Origin: Phnomibacter sp037443285
GTDB taxonomy: Bacteria; Bacteroidota; Bacteroidia; Chitinophagales; Chitinophagaceae
DNA: 64,000 nt
Reading direction: 5' to 3'
Assembly: GCA_037443285.1 (NCBI GenBank)
Contig: JBBIOQ010000006.1
Location: 1 to 64,000, forward strand
Made by a program: the position numbers and the translations under genes. Below the pieces are notes generated by a model. The model did not search any database, was not told the DNA's origin, and saw only the letters and a list, made by a program, of their open reading frames with translations. Positions 8,045 to 17,479 of the stretch are shown here, one piece after another (positions within the stretch are counted from its first letter, which is position 1; each line of letters begins with the position of its first letter).

Positions 8045-9793
8045 ATGCCCGATCAAAACATCATACCAAGCAATCAGCCACGTTCGGCAGTTACATTCAC
8101 CATTTTGAGTGAGGGTGAAAAACTGCCCGACAGTTTGCCTGTTCTAAGTGTAATGGTGCAGCGTGAAGTGAACCGTATTGCTTCTGCCACCATCATGCTG
8201 CAGGATGGCAATGCATCTGCCGGAAACTTTGCAGGTAGCAACGGCGATTGGTTGATTCCGGGAAAGAATATCGAAATAAAAGCAGGGTATCGCAGCAATG
8301 AGGAAACCATTTTTAAAGGCATTGTCATCAGGCACAGCATTAAAGTGCGGCAAAACATAAGCATGCTGCTAGTGGAGTGCAGGCACCCTGCCGTGAAAAT
8401 GACCACGCATCTTAAAAATGCTTACTTCCACGATATGACGGACAGCGACGTGAGCAGCCAACTTTGCAACGCCTACAGCATTTCACTTTCCACTGATGGT
8501 GACTTTTTGCAGCATAAGGAACTGGTTCAGTTTTACAGCAGCGATTGGGATTTCATGCTTTGCCGTGCCGAAGCCAATGCAGCCTGGGTGCTAACAAATG
8601 ATGACGGCACAATCAGCATGTCACCCCCCGACACTGGGCAATCGGCGGTACTAACAGCAACATTTGGTTCCACCATCAAAGACCTTGATGCTGAAATTGA
8701 CAGTCGCATGCAGTACAACGGCTGGAAGGCTATTGGCTGGAATCCGGAAGACCAGGCAATCATCGACAGTGCAGATGCTACAGAAGTAACCGATCCTCAA
8801 TCAGGAAATCTTGCCGCCAGCGATCTTGCTTCAGCCACAGGCAATGAAACACTGGAACTCAGGCACAACAGCCTGCCCGAACCCGAGTTGAAAAAATGGG
8901 CCGATGCCTCCTTGCAGAAAAACAGGCTTGCGAAGCTGCGTGGTCGTTTGAAAATTGATGGAAGTGCATTGCCACTACCCGGAAAAATAATTGAAATAGG
9001 CGGTGCAGGCGACCGTTTCAATGGAAAAGTGATGGTGACAGGTTTGCGCCATCAGCTGGAGAAAAACCAGTGGGAAACTACGGTGCAGTTTGGCGATAAT
9101 CCATCATGGCATGCCGAGACTTTCAAAGTTCAACAGCCCCTTGCTGGCGCTTTGTTGCCTGCAGTGCAAGGCTTGCACATAGGCGTTGTTACTGACCTGG
9201 AAGACCCTGAAGGTGCAGAGCGCATCAAAGTGCGTATGCCCATGGTGAGCGACAGTGATGAAGGTGCATGGATGCGGCTTGCTTCAATGGATGCTGGCAA
9301 CAACAGGGGTTGGGTCTTCAGACCGGAAATTGACGATGAAGTGATCGTGGGATTCATCAATAACGACCCCCGGTTTGGCGTAGTGTTAGGTAAAATGCAC
9401 AGCTCTAAAAATGCTGCGCCTATTGCTGCAAAAAATGAAAACCATGAAAAAGGATATGTAAGCCGCAGCGAAATGAAACTGCATTTTGATGATGACAAAA
9501 AAATCATCACAGTATCAACACCCGGCGGCCATAAGCTTGTGCTGGACGATGACCAGCAAAGTATAACGATACAAGACAGCAACAACAATAAAATAGTGTT
9601 GGACAAGGATGGCATTTTAATAGACAGTGTGAAAGATGTAAATGTGAAGGCCGCTGCTGATGTGAAAGTGGAAGCCGGCGCAAATGCCAACATCAAAGCC
9701 GGTGCACAACTAAAGGCGGAAGGCAGTGCAGGCGCAGAATTATCTGCCGGTGGCAATACGGTGGTGAAAGGGGCTGTAGTGCAAATCAACTAA
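8045..9793 (+). CDS. VgrG / gpV-like baseplate spike hub protein (Afp8-like)
   Basis: A 582-aa protein. The ATG at 8045 is preferred over 7955 because the conserved region begins just after it and the earlier 30 codons look like leader sequence. Residues ~10-330 resemble the gpD-like hub, ~373-455 hold the gpV OB-fold (HIGVVTDLEDPEGAERIKVR, GNNRGWVFRPEIDDEVIVGF), and ~480-582 form a repetitive spike (VKVEAGANANIKAG-type repeats) expected to fold as a beta-prism. It carries the piercing spike on which the PAAR tip sits. It is upstream of the PAAR gene. Confidence 0.92.
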   Translation: MPDQNIIPSNQPRSAVTFTILSEGEKLPDSLPVLSVMVQREVNRIASATIMLQDGNASAGNFAGSNGDWLIPGKNIEIKAGYRSNEETIFKGIVIRHSIKVRQNISMLLVECRHPAVKMTTHLKNAYFHDMTDSDVSSQLCNAYSISLSTDGDFLQHKELVQFYSSDWDFMLCRAEANAAWVLTNDDGTISMSPPDTGQSAVLTATFGSTIKDLDAEIDSRMQYNGWKAIGWNPEDQAIIDSADATEVTDPQSGNLAASDLASATGNETLELRHNSLPEPELKKWADASLQKNRLAKLRGRLKIDGSALPLPGKIIEIGGAGDRFNGKVMVTGLRHQLEKNQWETTVQFGDNPSWHAETFKVQQPLAGALLPAVQGLHIGVVTDLEDPEGAERIKVRMPMVSDSDEGAWMRLASMDAGNNRGWVFRPEIDDEVIVGFINNDPRFGVVLGKMHSSKNAAPIAAKNENHEKGYVSRSEMKLHFDDDKKIITVSTPGGHKLVLDDDQQSITIQDSNNNKIVLDKDGILIDSVKDVNVKAAADVKVEAGANANIKAGAQLKAEGSAGAELSAGGNTVVKGAVVQIN

Positions 9794-9859
9794 ACAGCAA
9801 ACCATCACTATTTGCCGGCGCAGCTAGCAGAAGTGGACGTTGTAAAAGGGACTACTGGA

Positions 9860-9889
9860 TTTCGATTTTTGAATTTTCGATTTTGAATT
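9860..9889. repeat. Short AT-rich tandem repeat
   Basis: Two copies of TTTCGATTTT(T)GAAT lie back to back in the spacer between the spike and PAAR genes. Simple AT-rich tandem repeats like this are common between Bacteroidota genes; no function is evident. Confidence 0.5.
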
Positions 9890-9900
9890 GCCTACATGTT

Positions 9901-10191
9901 ATGGGACAACCCGCAGCAAGAACAAGTGACATGCACGTTTGCCCAATGGTAAATGGAGTGGTACCGCACATTGGTGGTCCCATATTGCCACCAGGTTGCC
10001 CAACGGTGTTGATTGCTGGTATGCCTGCTGCAAGAGTGGGCGACATGTGCACATGCACAGGACCGCCGGACACCATCATTGCAGGCTCGTCAACCGTGAT
10101 GATTGGCGGCATGCCTGCAGCAAGGCTTGGCGACAGCACCGCACATGGTGGCAGCATTGTGGCAGGTTGCCCAACAGTTTTGATAGGATAA
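9901..10191 (+). CDS. PAAR-domain spike tip protein (Afp10-like)
   Basis: A 96-aa protein, start chosen at ATG 9901 where the family begins (MGQPAARTSDMHVCP). It contains three copies of the GxPAARxxDxxxC/H motif, alternating with PILPPGCPTVLI-type strands, and the Cys/His residues expected to bind one metal ion. PAAR proteins form the sharp cone on the spike. It has no C-terminal effector extension, so it is a plain tip. It lies between the spike and the gp25 wedge genes. Confidence 0.93.
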   Translation: MGQPAARTSDMHVCPMVNGVVPHIGGPILPPGCPTVLIAGMPAARVGDMCTCTGPPDTIIAGSSTVMIGGMPAARLGDSTAHGGSIVAGCPTVLIG

Positions 10192-10226
10192 AATGATTTG
10201 ATTCAGTTTTCAACAAAAAATAAAGA

Positions 10227-10676
10227 ATGGCATCGCAGGCACCCAATGATTTTATAGGAAAGGGATGGAGCTTTCCCCCGGCTTTTGAAGCCACGCAGGA
10301 AGCAGTAGTGATGACTGATCAGTACGAGGACATCAGGCGCAGCCTTGAAGTGTTGCTCAGTACCCGGCCAGGTGAAAGAGTGATGCAGCCCAAGTTTGGA
10401 TGCAATATGGAAGAACTGTTATTCGAAAACCTCGACAATGGTACCAAGACCCTGATGGCAGATCGCATCCGCACTGCCATACTCTATTTCGAACCACGAA
10501 TAGAAGCAAAGAAGATAGAACTGGATGATACCAGCCAGAATGAAGGTCTTATCCTGATACGAATTGAATATATAGTGAGCGCCACCAACACCCGTTTCAA
10601 TTTCGTATATCCTTTCTACCGCAACGAAGCCACTGAAATGAATTTTCTGACCATTAATCACCCGCTGGCAGTATAG
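10227..10676 (+). CDS. GPW/gp25 family baseplate wedge protein (Afp9-like)
   Basis: A 149-aa protein with the gp25 signature: YEDIRRSLEVLLSTRPGERVM followed by QPKFGCNMEELLFENLD, then a C-terminal strand-rich half. gp25 starts sheath polymerisation at the baseplate in phages, type VI and eCIS particles. It is nine bases upstream of the large baseplate gene at 10686. Confidence 0.94.
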   Translation: MASQAPNDFIGKGWSFPPAFEATQEAVVMTDQYEDIRRSLEVLLSTRPGERVMQPKFGCNMEELLFENLDNGTKTLMADRIRTAILYFEPRIEAKKIELDDTSQNEGLILIRIEYIVSATNTRFNFVYPFYRNEATEMNFLTINHPLAV

Positions 10677-10685
10677 AAAAAGGAA

Positions 10686-13600
10686 ATGGCAAACTGCAAC
10701 GACAATAAGAACCCATTGCAACGTAGCGGCATTAGTCAGCCACAAAGGCTGTTGCCAGGTCTTGACCCATCAAGCGCCCCGCTTGTTGACAAGGACCCGT
10801 TGGATTGGATGGTTTGGGGTAGCCGACTGGCACAAAACCTGCGTTACTACGATAATACAAATAATGCCAACGGCAGCATGGAACCGTTTTTTGGTGCCGA
10901 TATTGCCGCAAGGCTTGCAATGGTAGCCACTAATCCGCTCGACACTATTTCCGATTTTACCCGTGAGCAATTGCTGATTCTTTACGACAATAGCAATAGC
11001 AGCAGAACAGCTTTGCTGCGAAAAACTTTCACCAGTTTATTTGATGTGTTGTTTGGATACCTGCAGCGTGTAGATGCAGTGCAGCAGCAAATGACTGATT
11101 TTGAAAACCGCTACCCGGGTATGCTTTCGGGAATTGATTTTCCCTACCAGCTTTCCAACCATATCAACCTGCGGTTGTTGGCAGTTGCAGGCAGGGCTCT
11201 GAGTTACTTCAAAGCCGCCAAAAATGTTTCGCTCACCGATGTAACCAGTGCAGGAGTTATCGATGTTTTCAATCAGCCCATTGCAACGGCTGATTCTGTG
11301 ATAGCTACCGGGCTTGAGAAACCCTGGTGGCAAGGAAATGCATCCTGGAATGATTGGGTGAATTCAGTTGCGGAAGAGCCATCTCTATTTGGCAGCGAGA
11401 CGACGATTGCCGGCAAAATACAACATGCAGCACACCACAATTTTTTTACCGGCTTGCTGGATGAGGTAAGCAGTTCAGCAGCATTCCTGGCAAGCACAGC
11501 AGCAATTGCAGTAAAGAAGCTTTTGGGCGAATGGCCTAACCACCAACCGCAATATGCGCTGTTTCTTGCCTGGCTGCAACTCATGGAAAATGCCAGGAAT
11601 AGCATCAATCAATTGACTGCCCGCCACCTCGAATATTATTATGAAAGAGTGCTGCGTCTGCAAAAGCATGCCCCGGTTGCCGACAGCGCCTTTCTTTCGC
11701 TGGAGTTGAACAAAGGTGTAACAACCTCAGCACTTTTGAAAGGCACTGCTTTTATTGGTGGCAAAGACAGTAAGGGCACTGATATCATGTACACAGCACT
11801 TCGTGAAACCGTGCTGAACAAAGCAAAGGTGGAACAGTTGCAAAGCATTTACCTCGCCGATGCACATGATGTTTTGAATGGTGTAAACATGTCGGGCCAA
11901 TTGTACGCATCGCCAATTGCAAACAGTAAAGATGGCCTTGGCAAAAAGCTAGATACGCCATTGCAGGAATGGCATCCTTTCTACGGCAAAACGTACAACA
12001 ATGGCAGCCTGCAGAGTATTGATATGCCCAAGGCCGAAGTGGGCTTTGCCATTGCTTCGCATTACCTGCGCCTGAAAGAAGGCAAAAGAAAAATAACACT
12101 GTCGCTCGATGTAAACAGTGAGGCACAACTCATTGGGAAAAAGGTAAGCGTTTGGCTGACCACCGGAAAAGGTTGGCTGGATGCAGGAATTCTCACATTT
12201 GCAGCAGGGAAAATGCAGGATGGGTTTACCAACGGAGCGGTTTTGACGTTTACTATTGGCGCCGACAAGCCAGCTATCTCGGGTTATGTAAGCAAAACAC
12301 ATGGTTTCAGTTTCACGACCACGGAACCTGTGATGCGGCTGATGCTTCCCAATTCAAACACATCAGCAGTTGACTACAACCAGTGGCTTAACCTGCAACT
12401 TAACCGGGCTGACCTTTTCGTTCAGGTGGGTGAAGTAACCGGCGCCTATAATGCAGAAGGCCTGAAGAGTTTACAACTGAATAATGATGCTGGTCCGTTG
12501 GATGCTTCCAAACCATTCCAGCCCTTTGGCAATGAGCCTACTCCTGGCAATGCACTCATCATTGGCAGCGATGAACTTTTCAGCAAACCCAATGCTGTTG
12601 TGCAACTGAACCTCGAATGGAAAGACCTGCCGGCCAATTCGAAGGACATTGCTTTTGAGTATGATTCCACTGCCGATTATCAATCCATAGCCAGCACCAA
12701 TATCAGCAACTATTACCCGGAAATTGATATTCAAACCCTGGAGGCAGGTGCATGGCAAACGAAAGGTGCGAAGCAGAACTTGTTTCCATTGTCGGGCAGT
12801 AAGCCATTAGCTAATGCGGTATTTAAAACGTCATCTGCACTTGCAGGTAACCTTTTCCTGCATGCCGAGGAGGCATACCCCGCATTCAATGCCACTGCAA
12901 ATCGTGGCTTTATGCGGGTGAAACTGCGCCAGGATTTTGGTCATCGCAATTATCGCAACGCCCATACCAATTACCTGATAGAAAAAGGCAAAAGCAATCC
13001 AAATGCTGTTGAACCTGCGGCACCTTATAACCCAGTGCTTCAATCGCTGATACTGAATTACAATGCTGTTTGCAGCATCACCGCCGCTACATCATTGAAT
13101 GCCTTGCCTATGCAATGGATTCATATTGCACCATTTGGCGATGCACAGCAGCACAAAGACCTCACCGGCACACCACTTTTCTTAGTACCCCAACTCACTG
13201 CCTTCAGCAATCCCGCCAAAGCACAGGGCTGCCTGCTGATTGGCCTGAGCGGCGTTAGCAGTGGAGAAACCATTTCGCTCTTGTTTCAGCTGATGGAGGG
13301 TAGCGAAAATCCGCTGCAGGCAAAACCTGCAAATCACATAACATGGCAGTTTCTCAGCAGCAACCAATGGAAAAACTTTGACACTAATACAGTGGACGAT
13401 GGCACGGCACAGTTCATTCGTTCCGGCATTATACATTTCACCCTTCCCGAAAGCATCACCAGTAAAAATACTTTGCAGCAATCCGGCCTGCTGTGGTTAA
13501 GGGCAAAGGTGAATGAAGCCCCCGATGCCGTTTGCAAGGTCATCGGCATTCATACCAATGCAATCGAGGTGCAGCGTAGCCTTGCTGGCGGGTCTGTTAT

Positions 13601-14432
13601 GGAAAAACTTGTTGCCCCAGCAGGCTCCATTAGTAAAATGCAGATGCCCGACGGCAAAGTGAAGAAGGCGACACAACCTTATGCAAGTTTTGGTGGAAAG
13701 CCCTTGGAAGGCGGAAACGCATACTACATCAGGGTAAGCGAAAGGTTGCGGCACAAAGACAGGGCTATTACCATTTGGGACTATGAACGTTTGGTGCTGC
13801 AGCAGTTTCCTGAAATATACAAAGTGAAATGCCTGAACCATACCAAGCTTACCGGAAGTGTGGCAGAAGGAAATATGGAGTATAATGAAGTGGCGCCCGG
13901 TTATGTTACCATCATTACCATTCCCAACTTGCAGCAACGAAACGATGCCGACCCGCTAAAACCGTATACGAAAAAAAGCACGCTCGATGCTATTGAAACC
14001 TATTTGAAAGCAAGGACTTCATGTCATGTAAAACTGACCGCGGCACAACCACAATTTGAAGAAATAAGGATGGCTGCAACGGTAGTACTTGCAGATGGCT
14101 ACAATGATGCCGTGTTCTACAAACAGCAACTGCAGCAGGAGCTAACAGAATACCTGAGCCCCTGGGCTTTTGGCCGTGCAGGCAATATTGATTTTGGTGG
14201 TAGCATTCACAAGTCGGTTTTGATTGATTTTATGGAGGAACGACCCTACGTTGATTTTCTTACCGATGTACAACTCTTTCACAAACCAGGCGAAACCGCA
14301 GTGGAAAGCGGCGACATGGAAGAGGTGATTGCCTCCACAGCAAGGTCGGTGTTGGTATCTGCCGCTGCTTACAAACATTTGTTTACTGTGCTCACCCACA
14401 AAGAAATTCCTGCTCCAAAACCAAAATGCTAA
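10686..14432 (+). CDS. Large baseplate J-like protein (Afp11-like)
   Basis: A 1248-aa protein, intact. The conserved C-terminal part holds YYIRVSERLRHKDRAITIWD then YERLVLQQFPEIYKVKCLNH, a hallmark of Bacteroidota eCIS baseplate proteins related to phage gpJ/gp6. The long N-terminal half is strand-rich and less conserved. It should form the wedge ring around the spike hub. One base separates its stop from the next baseplate gene, so they are coupled. Confidence 0.88.
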   Translation: MANCNDNKNPLQRSGISQPQRLLPGLDPSSAPLVDKDPLDWMVWGSRLAQNLRYYDNTNNANGSMEPFFGADIAARLAMVATNPLDTISDFTREQLLILYDNSNSSRTALLRKTFTSLFDVLFGYLQRVDAVQQQMTDFENRYPGMLSGIDFPYQLSNHINLRLLAVAGRALSYFKAAKNVSLTDVTSAGVIDVFNQPIATADSVIATGLEKPWWQGNASWNDWVNSVAEEPSLFGSETTIAGKIQHAAHHNFFTGLLDEVSSSAAFLASTAAIAVKKLLGEWPNHQPQYALFLAWLQLMENARNSINQLTARHLEYYYERVLRLQKHAPVADSAFLSLELNKGVTTSALLKGTAFIGGKDSKGTDIMYTALRETVLNKAKVEQLQSIYLADAHDVLNGVNMSGQLYASPIANSKDGLGKKLDTPLQEWHPFYGKTYNNGSLQSIDMPKAEVGFAIASHYLRLKEGKRKITLSLDVNSEAQLIGKKVSVWLTTGKGWLDAGILTFAAGKMQDGFTNGAVLTFTIGADKPAISGYVSKTHGFSFTTTEPVMRLMLPNSNTSAVDYNQWLNLQLNRADLFVQVGEVTGAYNAEGLKSLQLNNDAGPLDASKPFQPFGNEPTPGNALIIGSDELFSKPNAVVQLNLEWKDLPANSKDIAFEYDSTADYQSIASTNISNYYPEIDIQTLEAGAWQTKGAKQNLFPLSGSKPLANAVFKTSSALAGNLFLHAEEAYPAFNATANRGFMRVKLRQDFGHRNYRNAHTNYLIEKGKSNPNAVEPAAPYNPVLQSLILNYNAVCSITAATSLNALPMQWIHIAPFGDAQQHKDLTGTPLFLVPQLTAFSNPAKAQGCLLIGLSGVSSGETISLLFQLMEGSENPLQAKPANHITWQFLSSNQWKNFDTNTVDDGTAQFIRSGIIHFTLPESITSKNTLQQSGLLWLRAKVNEAPDAVCKVIGIHTNAIEVQRSLAGGSVMEKLVAPAGSISKMQMPDGKVKKATQPYASFGGKPLEGGNAYYIRVSERLRHKDRAITIWDYERLVLQQFPEIYKVKCLNHTKLTGSVAEGNMEYNEVAPGYVTIITIPNLQQRNDADPLKPYTKKSTLDAIETYLKARTSCHVKLTAAQPQFEEIRMAATVVLADGYNDAVFYKQQLQQELTEYLSPWAFGRAGNIDFGGSIHKSVLIDFMEERPYVDFLTDVQLFHKPGETAVESGDMEEVIASTARSVLVSAAAYKHLFTVLTHKEIPAPKPKC

Positions 14433-14433
14433 A

Positions 14434-17400
14434 ATGAATGAGGCTATTACCATATCAAAGAATCAAACGCTTCCGCCCGAACAGGACTATAATGCTTTGC
14501 GCAAAGCAGGCATTGAGCTGATACAAAAACTGGGAAGCAATCTTTGGACGGATTACAACATTCACGACCCTGGCATCACACTGCTCGAGTTGCTTTGTTT
14601 TGCCATCACAGATATCGGTTATCGGCAAGGTTTCAGTATCGAAGATTTGCTCACAGATGCTTTTGGAAAAATTGATGCTGACAAGCAATGCCTGTACACT
14701 GCCAGAAAAATTCTTACCCAAAATCCATGGACACCAAATGACTGGCGCAAACAACTCATCGATATCGAAGGCGTTCGAAATGCATGGCACGTATGCAACC
14801 CCTGTGGCTGCAGCCTTACGCTGTATGCCAACTGCAAAAAAAGTGCATTGCAATACGAGCCCACGGAGCATCCCATTAAACTTAAAGGCTTCAACGATAT
14901 CCTGGTCGAACTTGATATTGACCCTGTTGCCGGCGACCTCAACAGCGGAAAGGTTTTTCAAACGCTGACCTTCATCAATGGCACCAAACTGGCAAGAGCT
15001 ACTGTTGAATGCAGGCTTGCACCCTGGCATGTAGCAGTTAACAAGGTTGACAAATTCTCCCCGCTGCTGAAGCCAACAAGTTTCATAGTTGACAATGGTG
15101 TGAAAGTGCTTTCCATTTCGGGCAATACCAAGCAGAGTGTCGACATTCCGCCGGAGTTGTTGTACAAAGCCTTACGCAATCCGTTGTATGCAAATATTGA
15201 AATCAGTTTCAGGGAAAAGGCAGGAAACGCTATCAAAAAAACGTTACTGGAAGATGTACCGGTGAAGGTTTGGTACCGCACGGATGATGATCGCAAGGCG
15301 CTTACCGTTGGGTTAATCCGACAATTGCTCGAGGACAGCAGCGTTACAGGAGTTGCAAACAGGTATCTCCAGCAATTGAAAACGGCTGCGGCTATTTTGG
15401 ATGCAGCTTCTGCGAATGCACATGCTCACCGCAATCTTGCAGAAGACTATTGCAGCATCAGCACAGTGCCGGTTTGCGACGTGGCACTCTGCGCCGATAT
15501 TGAAATGAACGCTGATGCCGATATAGAAGCTGTGCTGGGCCAGGCCTATTGGCAAATTGAACAATATTTCAATCCCACTATTCCATTTTATTCTCTCAGG
15601 CAATTGCTCGACGCTTCTGTGCCCGTTGAAGAAATATTCAACGGACCAGCGTTGCAGCATGGCTTCATTTTAAATGAAGACCTCGATAATGCACAACTCA
15701 AATCGGAATTGCACACATCAGATATCATCAACATCCTCATGGATATTGATGGCATCACTGCAGTAAAAAATCTCTCAATTGGTTTGTATGATGCGCAGGG
15801 AAAACAGGGTAAGCCTGAACTCTGGACACTAAAAATTCCAGCAGGATATCAGCCGCGACTTTATGTGCACGCAAGCAAGGTTCTTGTATTCAAAAATGAC
15901 CTTCCATTTCTGCCTGATGCTGATGAGTTGAATGATACGCTTCAGTTGCTAAAAGGTCAGAACAGGCAAAACAAATTATTACAGTCGGTGAATGATTTGC
16001 CATTGCCAACCGGAAGGTATGTAAATACAGGAGAGCAATGGCCGTTGCAAAACATGCTGCCCGATACCTACGGTGTGAACCTGAATGAGCTGCCTGAAAT
16101 TGCAGGTACCGAACGTAGGGCCCAGGCAAAACAATTGAAAGCATACATGCTGGTATTTGAGCATTTGCTGCAGGTATACGTACAGCAATTGCTACACATC
16201 ACTGACGTGCTCAGTATTGATAATTCAGTATCACAAACCTGGTATGCTCAGCTTTTCAATGAAAGCTCGCTGCCCGGCGTTACTGATTTATACGATTCTT
16301 CATTCAGTGAGCCTGCATTGGTAGAGTTGCTCGAAACGCATCCGCAATTTGTTGAACGCCGCAATCAATTTCTCGACCACCTGCTTGGCCGCTTTGCCGA
16401 ATCGTTTGCCGATTATGCCTTGCAGGTGTACACATTGTATGGCAACGAAATAAAAGCAGGTGAAATATTGATTGCTGACAAGATTCATTTTCTCAAAAAA
16501 TTCCCCGAGGTGTCGGCTAATCGTGCAAAGGCATTCAATTATAAGGATACCGCACTGGTATGCAACGCTACGAATGAAGCTGGTTTGCAGGAGCGGGTGC
16601 GCATGCTGCTTGGCCTGAATGGACTTCAAAGTTCAATGACCTATGAAACCAACTGGACAGCTACCGATGGTTGGAGTGGAACATGGAAAATGACGGATGA
16701 AAATGATAATATCCTGTTGCAATCCGCAACCGTCAAGAATATTGCATCAGAAGCAATACTGCGTACCAACCTGGTAAACTCAGCAAATCTTGCTTGCGAG
16801 GCATTATCAAACAATTCCAATTTGCAGGTCGCGGCTTCAGGCGCCAAATTCAAAGTGCAACTGGCTACCACAGCAAGCGGCATATTGGCTACCAGCGGCC
16901 CATTCGATACAGAGACTGAAGCTCAAAGCCAGCTTGACGCCATCGTGNNNNNNNNNNNNNNNNNNNNNNNNNNNNNNNNNNNNNNNNNNNNNNNNAGAGC
17001 ATTTGTTGCTTCGTCCACGCAACAAGCCTTCAAAAGACATTCCAACGGGCGACCCCTTGCTGTCCATCTGCATTACACCTGATTGTAACCTGTGTGGAGA
17101 AGAAGACCCGTATTCATTCCGCATAACTATAGTTCTCGATGGTGAACAATCTTTTGGACTTGCCAACCAGGGCATTTCCTTCAGACGATATGCTGAAAAG
17201 GCTATTCGCCTGGAAGTGCCTGCTCACCTGGGAGCAAAAATTTGCTGGGTGAGTACAGCACAACTTGCCGAATTCAAAAAGCGCTGGTGCGAATGGCTTG
17301 CTGAATTATCGAAACCAACGCCCGATTCCTTGCTGCTGAGCCAGAAACTGGCAAGCCTGCTGGAAATATTTCAACAACTCAAGAGTGTATATCCTCCTGC

Positions 17401-17467
17401 CTCGCTGCACGATTGTGTAGATGGCGATGATCAGAACAGAGTGTATCTCAACCAAACTGTGATTTAA
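14434..17467 (+). CDS. Second large baseplate protein (Afp12-like), interrupted by an assembly gap
   Basis: The start is ATG 14434, one base after the previous stop; the block YNALRKAGIELIQKLG, WTDYNIHDPGITLLELL and FAITDIGYRQGF is typical of Afp12-type baseplate proteins. A run of 48 N (16948-16995) interrupts the gene. The upstream part reads in one frame to QLDAIV, while the downstream part continues the same protein in another frame (EHLLLRPRNKPSK, DPYSFRITIVLD, APAHLGAKICWV-like block) to the stop at 17467. The frame change shows the true gap length is not the drawn 48 bases; I do not take it as a real frameshift. Expected length is about 1010 aa. Confidence 0.85.
16948..16995. other. 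Assembly gap (48 N) in the Afp12-like gene
   Basis: Unknown bases within a coding sequence. The coding frame differs on the two sides, so the real length differs from 48 by a number not divisible by three. Confidence 0.95.
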
Positions 17468-17479
17468 AAACCTTGCACT

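Noticed and set aside
16790..17467. Separate gene starting within the Afp12-like gene
   Set aside because: Its product after the gap is the natural C-terminus of the same baseplate protein; the frame change is an artefact of the N run.
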